From Pseudoxanthomonas jiangsuensis (lineage in GTDB: Bacteria > Pseudomonadota > Gammaproteobacteria > Xanthomonadales > Xanthomonadaceae): a DNA stretch of 64,000 nucleotides. The notes under the pieces are model-generated. The model made no database searches. It was not told the DNA's origin and saw only the letters and a program-made list of their open reading frames with translations. Location of the stretch: assembly GCF_010093185.1 (NCBI RefSeq), contig NZ_PDWL01000003.1:1-64000 (forward strand). Reading direction: 5' to 3'. Below, in pieces: positions 1-6,972 of the stretch. The translations under genes and the position numbers were made by a program. The first letter of the stretch is position 1. Each line of letters opens with the position of its first letter.

Positions 1-1
1 G

Positions 2-121
2 CTCAGCTCCGCGATCTTGGCTGGCGTGCTGTTTGGTCTGTGCATGGCCGCCTACTTCCGCCACCTGGCCCGCAAGCACCGCCTTCCTTCATGGAGCGCG
101 TACACAGATGCGCAGCCGTGA
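2..121 (+). CDS. C-terminal end of a small membrane protein in an integron cassette (partial)
   Basis: An open frame enters from the left edge and stops at TGA 119-121, leaving 39 residues. They form one hydrophobic stretch (residues 1-18) followed by a basic, polar tail, as at the C-terminus of a small inner-membrane protein. The frame ends a few bases before the first attC site, which is where the gene of a cassette normally stops. The 5' part lies outside the window, so family and length cannot be judged. Confidence 0.5.
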   Translation, partial: LSSAILAGVLFGLCMAAYFRHLARKHRLPSWSAYTDAQP

Positions 122-125
122 GCGC

Positions 126-185
126 ATATAACAACTCATTCAAGCCGAACCCGCTTCGCGGGTCGGCTTAATTCCGGCGTTAGGC
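126..185 (+). other. attC recombination site 1 of a chromosomal integron
   Basis: The 60-bp site runs from a degenerate R'' box (ATATAAC, 126-132) to the core R' box GTTAGGC (179-185). Between them lies the inner palindrome TCAAGCCGA / TCGGCTTAA, with its arms separated by a short GC hairpin. Recombination by an IntI integrase would occur after the G of GTTAGGC. The same architecture recurs three more times downstream. Confidence 0.85.
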
Positions 186-199
186 ACGTGGAGAGGCTT

Positions 200-654
200 A
201 TGAAGCGCTTGTGGGTTCTGATTTTGGTCGTGGCGTCGGGGGCAGCTTTCGCGTGCGACAAGTCAGCGAAGGAGCCTCGGTCGAGGATGTGGTGTTCAAC
301 AACATCTCCCCTCAGACAATGGAGCTGGATCAAGAATTACAGAGCAAGTATGGGTGCAAGTACCCATTCGCTATTATCTTCAGCTCCGAGGGTTACGAGC
401 CTATGAGTCTTGTTGGGGGGTCCCAGCCACCAACGCCTACCGATGATGCGGGGGCTCCTATTACCGGCGAGGTACTGATCGGATTCGTTCTGAATACGGA
501 CGGCACACCCGTGGATCCTGTCGTACTCCGGAGCCAAGACGAGCGGCTGGCCAAGATCGCCGCAGAGCACGTAACTGGCCTTAGATACAAGCCTTCACAG
601 TTCAAGTCCCGGCCAGTTCGCTCGCTAGGTATCCAGGTCTACCAGTTCAAGTGA
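200..654 (+). pseudogene. Cassette-borne TonB-C-like secreted protein or lipoprotein with an apparent frameshift
   Basis: ATG 200 has a good ribosome binding site (GGAGAGG, 190-196) and opens a signal peptide, MKRLWVLILVVASGAAFA followed by Cys. That frame soon becomes nonsense. The next frame, open to TAG 652-654, carries a coherent domain. Its last 65 residues follow the TonB C-terminal pattern: GEVLIGFVL, the DG turn, a conserved Ser, an A-x-x-H-V helix and a KP motif before two closing strands. One indel, probably near 270-290, would join the two parts. It may be a sequencing error or a genuinely broken gene. The cassette spans about 180-718. In Xanthomonads, TonB-C domains otherwise sit in envelope proteins; the role here is unknown. 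Confidence 0.6.
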
Positions 655-664
655 CTGGCTACGT

Positions 665-724
665 GCCTAACAATTCATTCAAGCCGAACCGGCTTCGCCG
701 GTCGGCTTAACTAAGGCGTTAACA
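665..724 (+). other. attC recombination site 2
   Basis: This 60-bp site runs from R'' GCCTAAC (665-671) to a degenerate R' GTTAACA (718-724). Its left flank ACGTGCCTAAC is the exact reverse complement of the start of the preceding cassette (GTTAGGCACGT, 179-189). That is expected when both ends of one cassette come from the same circular attC. Confidence 0.87.
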
Positions 725-744
725 CTCACAAGGAAGGTTCAATC

Positions 745-990
745 GTGTCCGGAAAAATCAAGATCAAACGCCAAGGTTCCCGACCTAATCGGCAGGAAGC
801 TATCTACGAGATTGAAGCTGCGCAAAGCACGCAGAACGCAGATGACCTCACTGCTCCTTCGCCGCCTGCAGGATTTTTGGTGTACATCGGTAACAACACA
901 TTTCTGCCAACTTGTTTCGAGATGGCCGAAAAAGCTGATGCGGCCCTGGATGCACATCTTGCATCTATCTCTAACTCAGCACCCGAGTAA
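745..990 (+). CDS. Hypothetical protein of integron cassette 2
   Basis: An 81-residue protein begins at GTG 745, preceded by AAGGAAGG (730-737). The N-terminus is basic and strand-like (SGKIKIKRQ); the C-terminus is an acidic helix rich in Ala and Glu. No signal peptide or membrane segment is seen and I recognise no family. The gene fills nearly all of the cassette between attC2 and attC3, as cassette genes do. Confidence 0.65.
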   Translation: MSGKIKIKRQGSRPNRQEAIYEIEAAQSTQNADDLTAPSPPAGFLVYIGNNTFLPTCFEMAEKADAALDAHLASISNSAPE

Positions 991-1001
991 TCGCTAGTGA
1001 G

Positions 1002-1061
1002 TTCTAACAATTCATTCAAGCCGATGCCGCTTCACGGCACGGCTTAATTCAAGCGTTGGGC
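1002..1061 (+). other. attC recombination site 3
   Basis: The site is 60 bp, from TTCTAAC (1002-1008) to core GTTGGGC (1055-1061), with the same TCAAGCCGA / CGGCTTAA inner arms as sites 1 and 2. Its left flank GTGAGT..TAAC is largely complementary to the start of cassette 2 (GTTAACACTCAC, 718-729). Confidence 0.85.
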
Positions 1062-1111
1062 TTCACAAACAGGGCGTATAGTGGGTGACTCTCAATCAGA
1101 GGAGACGTGCC

Positions 1112-1414
1112 ATGGTCAAAGTCGCACTGTTCGTTCGCTTGGAAGCAAAGCCCGGAAAAGAGAAAGAAGTAGAGCAGTTTCTGCTGGGCGGGCTTCCGCT
1201 AGTCCAAGCGGAGCCTGCCACTACTGCATGGTTTGGCATTCGTTTGGGGCCATCCACGTTCGGCATTTTTGACGCCTTCCCCGATGAGGCAGGCCGTCAG
1301 GCTCATCTTGCCGGCAAGGTTGCCGCGGCCCTCATGGCCCAGGCAGGCGACCTTTTTTCTACACCGCCGTCCATCGAGATGGTTGACGTTCTAGCGGCCA
1401 AGCTGCCTGGTTAG
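1112..1414 (+). CDS. Antibiotic biosynthesis monooxygenase (ABM)-type small protein in integron cassette 3
   Basis: A 100-residue protein. ATG 1112 is preferred because AGAGGAG (1098-1104) lies just upstream; a longer reading from 1085 would put that ribosome site inside the gene. The sequence follows the dimeric alpha-beta barrel ABM/quinol monooxygenase pattern: KVALFVRLEAKPGKE, an EQF helix, a central TTAWFGIRL strand and a FDAFPDEAGRQAHL segment. Relatives are cofactor-free oxygenases or stress-related proteins and are frequent integron cargo. The natural substrate is not predictable. Confidence 0.8.
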   Translation: MVKVALFVRLEAKPGKEKEVEQFLLGGLPLVQAEPATTAWFGIRLGPSTFGIFDAFPDEAGRQAHLAGKVAAALMAQAGDLFSTPPSIEMVDVLAAKLPG

Positions 1415-1418
1415 TGAA

Positions 1419-1496
1419 GCCCAACAAGGCACTCCAGCCGACCGTTTTGCCTTCGCTTCGCTACGGCAAAACGGCGGCTGAGTTTGAGCGTTAGGG
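1419..1496 (+). other. attC recombination site 4, last of the array
   Basis: The site is 78 bp, from R'' GCCCAAC (1419-1425) to core GTTAGGG (1490-1496). The flank GTGAAGCCCAAC (1414-1425) is the exact reverse complement of the start of cassette 3 (GTTGGGCTTCAC). The inner hairpin (CCGTTTTGCC / GGCAAAACGG) is longer and unrelated to sites 1-3, so this attC belongs to another subfamily. No further attC follows, making this the distal end of the array. Confidence 0.85.
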
Positions 1497-1621
1497 CTCA
1501 CTTCATGCTTCCGTCGCAGAACAAGTATGTGCTTGCGGAGAAGTCGTGGTGGCCCCGGTTCCATGGCACATGCGGCACTGGCGGCTCGAATCATCGCGGG
1601 CGTGCCGGTAGATTGCCCGCC
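1497..1621 (+). other. Junction between integron array and chromosome, possible cassette remnant
   Basis: The 125 bp after the last attC hold no complete gene. An ATG at 1505 starts a short peptide (MLPSQNKYVLAEKSWW) that then runs in frame into the transporter gene, which looks like the head of a cassette that lost its tail and attC. A TAGATT box at 1609-1614 lies 7 nt before the EamA start codon. Confidence 0.4.
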
Positions 1622-2662
1622 ATGGATGCTTCGCCCACCCCTGCCACCGTCCGTTCCGCCCCTGCCGCCGGCCACGCCGGGACCTGGACCGGGATCGCCT
1701 GCGGCATGGGCGCCGGTGCCCTGTGGGGCCTGGTGTTCCTGGCGCCGGAGCTGGCGCGCGAGTTCAGTCCCCTGCAGCTGACCATCGGCCGCTACCTCTG
1801 CTACGGGCTGGTCGCCGCGGCCCTGGTCGCGCCGCGCTGGCGCGCCCTGTTCGGGCGCCTGCCGCGGCGGCAGTGGCGCAACCTGGCCTGGCTGGCGCTG
1901 GCGGGCAACACGGTCTACTACCTGTTGCTGTCGGCCGCGGTGCAGAACGGCGGGATCGCGATGACCTCGCTGGTGATCGGCTTCCTGCCGGTGGCGGTGA
2001 CGGTGATCGGCAGCCGCGACCATGGCGCGGTGCCTCTGCGCCGGCTGTGGCCCTCGCTTTTGCTGTGCGCGGGCGGGGCGCTGTGCATCGGCTGGGAGGC
2101 GCTGGCCGGGACAGGCGAGGGGCTGGCCGGGCGGCAGCTGTTCGGCCTGGCCTGCGCGATCGGCGCGCTGGCCTCGTGGACCGCGTATGCGATCGGCAAC
2201 GCGCGCTGCCTGGTGCGGCTGGAGCAGGTCTCGGCGCACGACTGGAACCTGCTCACCGGCCTGGTCACCGGCGCGCAAAGCCTGTTGCTGGTGCCGCTCG
2301 CCCTCGTGCTGGGCGCGGGCGACCACGACGCGGCGGCGTGGATGCGCTTCGGCGCGGTCTCGGCCGGGGTGGCGGTGTTCGCCTCGATCGCCGGCAACGC
2401 CCTGTGGAACCGGATGAGCCGGCTGCTGCCGCTGACCCTGGTCGGGCAGATGATCCTGTTCGAGACCCTGTTCGCGCTGGTCTACGCCTTCCTCTGGGAG
2501 CGGCGCCTGCCGACCGCGCTGGAGGTGGCGGCGCTGGCCTGCGTGGTGCTGGGCGTGCTGTCGTGCATGGCCGCGCACCGGCGGCCGCTGGCGATCGAGC
2601 CCGGGGCACAACGCGCGGCATCCGTCCCTCCGATCACGGCGCGATCAGGTCCACCGGGCTAG
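1622..2662 (+). CDS. DMT-superfamily EamA-type transporter
   Basis: A 346-residue inner-membrane protein with about ten hydrophobic segments in two EamA repeats, typical of drug/metabolite exporters. The first repeat opens with GIACGMGAGALWGLVFLAPE; the second ends in the usual LVGQMILFE...LYAFLWE segment. ATG 1622 is chosen because the upstream extension is hydrophilic and crosses the integron junction. There is no Shine-Dalgarno sequence; a TAGATT box ends 7 nt before the ATG, so the mRNA may be leaderless. It is the first chromosomal gene beside the integron. The substrate is unknown. Confidence 0.85.
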   Translation: MDASPTPATVRSAPAAGHAGTWTGIACGMGAGALWGLVFLAPELAREFSPLQLTIGRYLCYGLVAAALVAPRWRALFGRLPRRQWRNLAWLALAGNTVYYLLLSAAVQNGGIAMTSLVIGFLPVAVTVIGSRDHGAVPLRRLWPSLLLCAGGALCIGWEALAGTGEGLAGRQLFGLACAIGALASWTAYAIGNARCLVRLEQVSAHDWNLLTGLVTGAQSLLLVPLALVLGAGDHDAAAWMRFGAVSAGVAVFASIAGNALWNRMSRLLPLTLVGQMILFETLFALVYAFLWERRLPTALEVAALACVVLGVLSCMAAHRRPLAIEPGAQRAASVPPITARSGPPG

Positions 2663-2699
2663 CGTCTCCCCACGCAGTAGCGACAGTGGAGGAACGCGA

Positions 2700-2954
2700 A
2701 TGCACATGAAGCGATGGACGATGCCGGTGGTGGCGATGGCGATGCTGGCCGTGGCCGCCTGCGGCCCGCGTCCCGGCGAAGCGGACGTCTCGGAGAATCC
2801 GGTGCCGACCGCCGGTTCGCACCAGCCGGACAATCCCAGCCCCTACGGCACCGGCGCCCAGGAAACCCGCTCGAACGAGGAAGCCAAGGCCGCCGATGCG
2901 CCCAACGACGACGGCGACGGCGTCGAGGAAGCGGACGAACCGCCGCGCCGCTGA
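2700..2954 (+). CDS. Small hypothetical lipoprotein
   Basis: An 84-residue protein with a short signal peptide ending in the lipobox VAAC (Cys at residue 21), followed by a Pro/Asp/Glu-rich, probably disordered tail. TGGAGGA (2687-2693) supports ATG 2700; ATG 2706 is an alternative. Such small acidic lipoproteins are common and poorly conserved in Xanthomonads. No function can be assigned. Confidence 0.65.
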   Translation: MHMKRWTMPVVAMAMLAVAACGPRPGEADVSENPVPTAGSHQPDNPSPYGTGAQETRSNEEAKAADAPNDDGDGVEEADEPPRR

Positions 2955-3052
2955 GGCGGCAGCGATCGAATGGCGTGGCGATGATTTCTCCGGCAACGAC
3001 CGCGCTGCGCCTGCAGGCATCCGGCGGCGGCCAATCGCGCGGCCTTCCCGAT

Positions 3053-3058
3053 TAGAAT
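3053..3058 (+). promoter_or_regulatory. Putative -10 box for dapA
   Basis: TAGAAT lies 34 nt before the dapA start in an otherwise GC-rich gap. No convincing -35 hexamer is visible. Confidence 0.35.
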
Positions 3059-3092
3059 CCACGGTTCCCTCAGGCAGCGCTTCTCCCCACGT

Positions 3093-3989
3093 ATGACCTC
3101 TCCCTCCACGCCCCTGCGCGGCAGCATCGTCGCGCTCGTCACCCCGATGCACGCGGACGGCAGCGTCGACTACGACGCCTTGCGCCGGCTGATCGACTGG
3201 CACGTGGCCGAGGGCACCGACTGTATTGGTGTGGTCGGCACCACCGGCGAGTCGCCGACGGTGAACGTGGAGGAGCACTGCGAGATCATCCGGGTCGCGG
3301 TCGAGCAGGCTGCCGGCCGGGTGCCGGTGATGGCCGGCTGCGGCGGCAACTCCACCGCGGAAGCGATTGCGCTGGCGAAGTTCGCGCGCCAGGTCGGCGC
3401 CGACAGCCAGTTGCAGGTGGTGCCCTACTACAACAAGCCGGGCCAGGAAGGGCAGTACCGCCACTTCCGTGCGATCGCCGAGGCCACCGGCGATCTGCCG
3501 ATCGTGCTCTACAACGTGCCCGGCCGCACCGTGGCCGACCTGCAGCACGACACCGTGCTGCGCCTGGCGCAGGTGCCGGGGATCGTCGGCATCAAGGAGG
3601 CCACCGGCAACCTGGAGCGGGCGCAATGGCTGGTGCGCGAGGCGCCGGCAGGCTTCTCCATCTACTCCGGCGACGACGCCACCGCGGTCGCGCTGATGCT
3701 CTGCGGCGGCCACGGCAACGTCAGCGTCACCGCCAACGTCGCGCCGCGGCTGATGCGCGAGCTGTGCGCGGCGGCGCTGGCCGGCGACGTGGCCACGGCG
3801 ATGGCGATCCAGCGCCGGCTGCTGCCGGTGCACCGGCAGCTGTTCGTCGAGGCCAATCCGATCCCGGTGAAGTGGGCGCTGGCGCGGCTGGGTCGTTGCG
3901 GCGGCACCCTGCGCCTGCCGATGACCGAGCTGGAGCCGGGCAACCAGGCCAGGATGGAAGCGGCGCTGGGCGAGGCCGGGCTCCTGTAG
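3093..3989 (+). CDS. dapA: 4-hydroxy-tetrahydrodipicolinate synthase
   Basis: A 298-residue cytosolic aldolase that condenses pyruvate with aspartate semialdehyde, the first committed step to lysine and diaminopimelate. Key elements are present: GTTGE (49-53, pyruvate-binding Thr), YYNKPGQ, YNVPGRT with Tyr140 and Arg145, and the Schiff-base lysine Lys168 in GIKEATG. Length matches the family. The stop codon TAG (3987-3989) is part of the GTAG head of a REP element, and the gene converges on the membrane protein at 4111-4539. Confidence 0.97.
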   Translation: MTSPSTPLRGSIVALVTPMHADGSVDYDALRRLIDWHVAEGTDCIGVVGTTGESPTVNVEEHCEIIRVAVEQAAGRVPVMAGCGGNSTAEAIALAKFARQVGADSQLQVVPYYNKPGQEGQYRHFRAIAEATGDLPIVLYNVPGRTVADLQHDTVLRLAQVPGIVGIKEATGNLERAQWLVREAPAGFSIYSGDDATAVALMLCGGHGNVSVTANVAPRLMRELCAAALAGDVATAMAIQRRLLPVHRQLFVEANPIPVKWALARLGRCGGTLRLPMTELEPGNQARMEAALGEAGLL

Positions 3990-4114
3990 GAGCCGGGAGA
4001 CCAGACATCCGTCCGTGGAGGAGCGCCGGCGACCGTGGAGGCGGACGCAGCAATGGCACCCGGTTTCACGCAGACGCTTCCGCCAAGGCGGTCGCCGGCA
4101 AGACCGGCTCCTAC
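3986..4114. repeat. Paired GTAG-type REP element (BIME-like), copy A
   Basis: Two inverted REP units, each headed by GTAG followed by GAGCCGG, flank a shared centre (GTGGAGGCGGACGCA...TTCACGCAGACGC). The left head GTAG is 3986-3989; the right head, on the minus strand, is 4111-4114. The left arm carries about 24 extra bases compared with copies B and C. The TAG of each head is the stop codon of the gene reading into it. Such repeats belong to the RAYT-mobilised GTAG class known from Stenotrophomonas and Xanthomonas; no RAYT gene is in the window. Confidence 0.85.
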
Positions 4115-4539
4115 AAGGAGCGGCGCCCGCGCCAGGGTTCGCCCGGCCCGCGCAGGTAGTGTCGCCACACGTGGCCCCACGGCACCGCCAGCGGCACCAG
4201 GACCACGCCGACCATGCAGGCGAACCAGACCTCGTGCCCATATTCGCCCAGGGTGCCCGCGCGCCATGCCGGCCAGGCGGTGGCCAGCAGCCACAGCAGC
4301 TTCCACGCCAGTTCGAACAGCAGCAGCGGCAGCATCCGCAGCGGATGGCGCAGGCCGAGCAGGCACAGCAGCGACAGGGCTCCGAGCACGGCGCGCACCA
4401 CCGAATGGGGATCGGCGGAGGTATCGGCCGGGGCCAGGATCGAAGGCCACAGGCTCAGGCCCAGGCCGACGGCGATCAGCAGGTACATCCCGCGCAGCAG
4501 GTACAGGCGCAGGGTGGCAACGTCCGGTGGGATGGGCAT
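4111..4539 (-). CDS. Conserved small integral membrane protein
   Basis: A 142-residue protein with four hydrophobic helices (about residues 12-34, 47-66, 67-91, 105-125) and no catalytic motif that I recognise. The C-terminus (WRHYLRGPGEPWRGRRSL) is basic and its last codons run into the REP element that supplies the TAG stop, so the natural end may have been altered by the insertion. It converges on dapA. Function unknown. Confidence 0.65.
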   Translation of the reverse strand: MPIPPDVATLRLYLLRGMYLLIAVGLGLSLWPSILAPADTSADPHSVVRAVLGALSLLCLLGLRHPLRMLPLLLFELAWKLLWLLATAWPAWRAGTLGEYGHEVWFACMVGVVLVPLAVPWGHVWRHYLRGPGEPWRGRRSL

Positions 4540-4618
4540 GGCGTTGTTACCCGAAATGGTCGCCGGCGATGCTGCCCTGGAGGCATGCCGATGGCATGTG
4601 CCGGTCGTTGGCGAACTT

Positions 4619-4640
4619 GTAGGCGCCGGGTCTCCCGGCG
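4619..4640 (+). repeat. Single GTAG-headed REP hairpin
   Basis: GTAG (4619-4622) is followed by a perfect 7-bp stem, CGCCGGG / CCCGGCG with loop TCT. It lies just downstream of the mocR stop codon and could also protect the 3' end of that transcript. Confidence 0.6.
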
Positions 4641-4651
4641 TCTGCAGGGGC

Positions 4652-6103
4652 TCAGGCGATCAGCAGCTTGGACCGGGTGCGCCGCGCCGCGGCGGCGTCC
4701 GGCATCGCCTTCCAGGCCGCGGCGATCAGCCGCACCGCTTCGACCAGTTGTTCCTCCGGCCGCGCGTAGGGCAGGCGCAGCCACTGGTCCAGGCCGCCGT
4801 CCACGCCGAACACCGGGCCGGGCGCGATGTGCACGCCGGCGCGCTCGACCTCGGCGGCCAGCACAGTTGCGCTGCCGTGCGGCAGCTGTACCCACAGGGT
4901 CAGGCCGCCGTCGGGCAGGCGGAAGCGCCAGTCGGGCAGGTGTTCGCGCAGGGCCGCGGCGAGCGCATCGCGCTGCCGGCGGTTGCGTTCGCGCCGAGCG
5001 GCGTAGGGGTCGTCGGCGTCGAGCAGCTCGCAGGCCACCAGCTGGTCGAACAGCGAGCTGCCCAGGTCCATCTGCGCGCGGGTGGCGACGATCCGCTCGA
5101 TCTGTTCGCGCGGGGCGCGGATCCAGCCCACGCGCAGGCCGCCCCAGCCCAGCTTGGAGGCGCTGCCGACGGTGACCGCGTCGGTGGCGTGCAGCGCGAA
5201 CGGCGCCGGCATCGGCACGGCCGACAGCCGGGTGGCCTGCAGGGTCTCGTCGACGATGGCCACGGTGCCGGTGGCGCGCAGCGCGGCGGCGTAGCGCGTG
5301 CGGGTGGCGTCGTCCATCAGCTGGCCGGTCGGGTTCTGGAAGTCGGGGATCAGGTAGGCGAAGCGCGGCGCGGTCTGGCGCAGGGTGGCTTCGATCCCGG
5401 CCAGGTCCCAGCCGTCCTCGCCCAGGGGGTCGGCCAGCGGCGAGGCGATCAGCGCGGCGCCGCCCAGGCGCAGGGCGTCGATCGCGTTCGGGTAGCCGGG
5501 CGATTCGACCGTGATGCGGTCGCCCGGCCGGGTCAGGGCACGGGCGGCGATGGCGATGGCCGACAGCGCGCCGGAGGTGACCACGATCTGCTGGGCGCGG
5601 GTGGGCAGGCCGCGGCGCGCGTAGGCCTCGGCGATGCGCGCCTGCAACGCCGGCAGGCCGGAGGGCAGGTAGCCGTCGCTGCCCAGGTAGGCCGGCAGGG
5701 CGGCCAGGGCGCGGGCATAGGCGGCGGCGATGCCGTCGGCCGCGGCGCCGGCGGCGCAGGTCAGGTCGATCGCGCCCTGCGGCGACTGCCGCGTACCCAG
5801 GCTGCGCAGGGCGCGGTCGTGTGCGCGGCGGCGCTCGGGCGGGGCGGTGGCGAAGGTGCCCGAGCCCTGGCGCGCGCTGGCGAAGCCGCTGGCCGCCAAC
5901 TCGGCGTAGGCGCGGGTGACCGTGTTGCGTGACACCCCCAGCGCTTCGCCGACCCTGCGCTCGCTGGGCAGCCGGGTGCCGATCGGGATGCGGCCATCGC
6001 CGATCAGCGCCTGCAGCGCCTGGCACAGGCCGCGGTAGGCGGGATCGCGGTCGAACGGGCCGACCAGCGCGGCCAAGCGCGCGGGAGCGATGGAACGGTG
6101 CAT
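4652..6103 (-). CDS. MocR/GabR-type transcription regulator (GntR HTH fused to aminotransferase domain)
   Basis: A 483-residue fusion. Residues 1-85 form a GntR winged helix (LPSERRVGEALGVSRNTVTRAY); residues 110-470 form a fold-type I aminotransferase domain. The PLP-site residues are intact: Asn257 in QNPTG, Asp285 in VDET, Lys317 in SASKLGWGG, and an Arg for the carboxylate. MocR proteins sense PLP or an amino-acid aldimine. It is divergent from a yczE-like membrane gene, the known yczR-yczE arrangement, and an inverted repeat in the 61-bp gap fits an operator. GATAGT ends 6 nt before the ATG. Confidence 0.88.
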   Translation of the reverse strand: MHRSIAPARLAALVGPFDRDPAYRGLCQALQALIGDGRIPIGTRLPSERRVGEALGVSRNTVTRAYAELAASGFASARQGSGTFATAPPERRRAHDRALRSLGTRQSPQGAIDLTCAAGAAADGIAAAYARALAALPAYLGSDGYLPSGLPALQARIAEAYARRGLPTRAQQIVVTSGALSAIAIAARALTRPGDRITVESPGYPNAIDALRLGGAALIASPLADPLGEDGWDLAGIEATLRQTAPRFAYLIPDFQNPTGQLMDDATRTRYAAALRATGTVAIVDETLQATRLSAVPMPAPFALHATDAVTVGSASKLGWGGLRVGWIRAPREQIERIVATRAQMDLGSSLFDQLVACELLDADDPYAARRERNRRQRDALAAALREHLPDWRFRLPDGGLTLWVQLPHGSATVLAAEVERAGVHIAPGPVFGVDGGLDQWLRLPYARPEEQLVEAVRLIAAAWKAMPDAAAARRTRSKLLIA

Positions 6104-6120
6104 GGGGCCACTATCGCACG

Positions 6121-6145
6121 ATTGGCTCTATGGCAGAGGGCCAAT
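6121..6145. promoter_or_regulatory. Putative MocR operator between mocR and yczE
   Basis: ATTGGCTCTA (6121) and its near inverted copy ending in GGGCCAAT form an imperfect palindrome in the short divergent gap. MocR regulators commonly control themselves and the divergent gene from such a site; binding here is inferred. Confidence 0.5.
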
Positions 6146-6164
6146 TCCCCTCATCGTGGCCCGC

Positions 6165-6848
6165 ATGAAGACCGATCGCTCCCCCCTGGGCCTGGCCAAC
6201 CTCGGCCCGCTGGCGCAACTGAAGGCCGGGCGCCTGCCCGAACGCGTCTGCCGGCTGCTGGCCGGGCTGTGGATCTACGGCCTGGCCATCGCCCTGATGA
6301 TCGAGGGCGCGCTCGGCGCCTCGCCCTGGGACGTGTTCCACCTGGGCGTGTCGCGGCACCTGCCGGTCTCGTTCGGCACGGTGATGGTGCTGGCCGCCGT
6401 GGTGGTTTTGCTGGCCTGGATTCCGCTGCGGCAGATGCCCGGCCTGGGCACGATCGCCAACACCCTTTTGCTGGGGCCGTTCGCTGACGCCAACCTGGCC
6501 TTGCTGCCGACCCCGGATGCCTTGTGGCTGCGAGTGGCGTTCATGCTCGCCGGGGTGGTCGCCTGCGGTTTCGCCACCGCCCTGTACGTGGGCGCGCAAC
6601 TGGGCCCCGGGCCGCGCGACGGGCTGATGACCGGCCTGACCCGCCGCACCGGCTGGCCGCTGCGGCGGGTGCGTACGCTGATGGAGGTGACGGTGCTGGC
6701 GGTCGGCGTCGCGCTCGGCGGCACCCTGGGCGTGGGCACGGTGGTGTTCGCGCTGGCGGTCGGGCCGCTGACCCAGTTCTTCCTGCGCGGGCTGGTGGTG
6801 CGGCTGGATCCGCCGGCGGGCGAAGCCGTGCGCGGCGAGGCGAACTGA
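6165..6848 (+). CDS. yczE: YczE/YitT-like integral membrane protein
   Basis: A 227-residue inner-membrane protein with about five hydrophobic segments. The signature is near GALGASPWDVFHLG (about residues 45-58) and again GAQLGPGPRDGLMTGL in the second half, a repeat seen in YczE/YyaS proteins. ATG 6165 is chosen because the longer reading enters the operator region. Its place opposite a MocR regulator suggests control by it. The transported molecule, if any, is unknown; in the family a link to PLP-related metabolites or peptides is suspected, not proven. Confidence 0.75.
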   Translation: MKTDRSPLGLANLGPLAQLKAGRLPERVCRLLAGLWIYGLAIALMIEGALGASPWDVFHLGVSRHLPVSFGTVMVLAAVVVLLAWIPLRQMPGLGTIANTLLLGPFADANLALLPTPDALWLRVAFMLAGVVACGFATALYVGAQLGPGPRDGLMTGLTRRTGWPLRRVRTLMEVTVLAVGVALGGTLGVGTVVFALAVGPLTQFFLRGLVVRLDPPAGEAVRGEAN

Positions 6849-6972
6849 GGGCGGTCATTCGTGCGTCGGTGTCGGCCGGCTGCGCGAATACGTATGCGGC
6901 CGCGCATGCCGCGGGTCCGCTCCGCAGCGCAGCGTCGATAATGCGCGGCCGTTCCAACGCCGAGTCCGCCAC

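Noticed and set aside
1-1500. Integrase gene intI or attI site
   Set aside because: None is present; attC orientation places the integrase to the left of the window.
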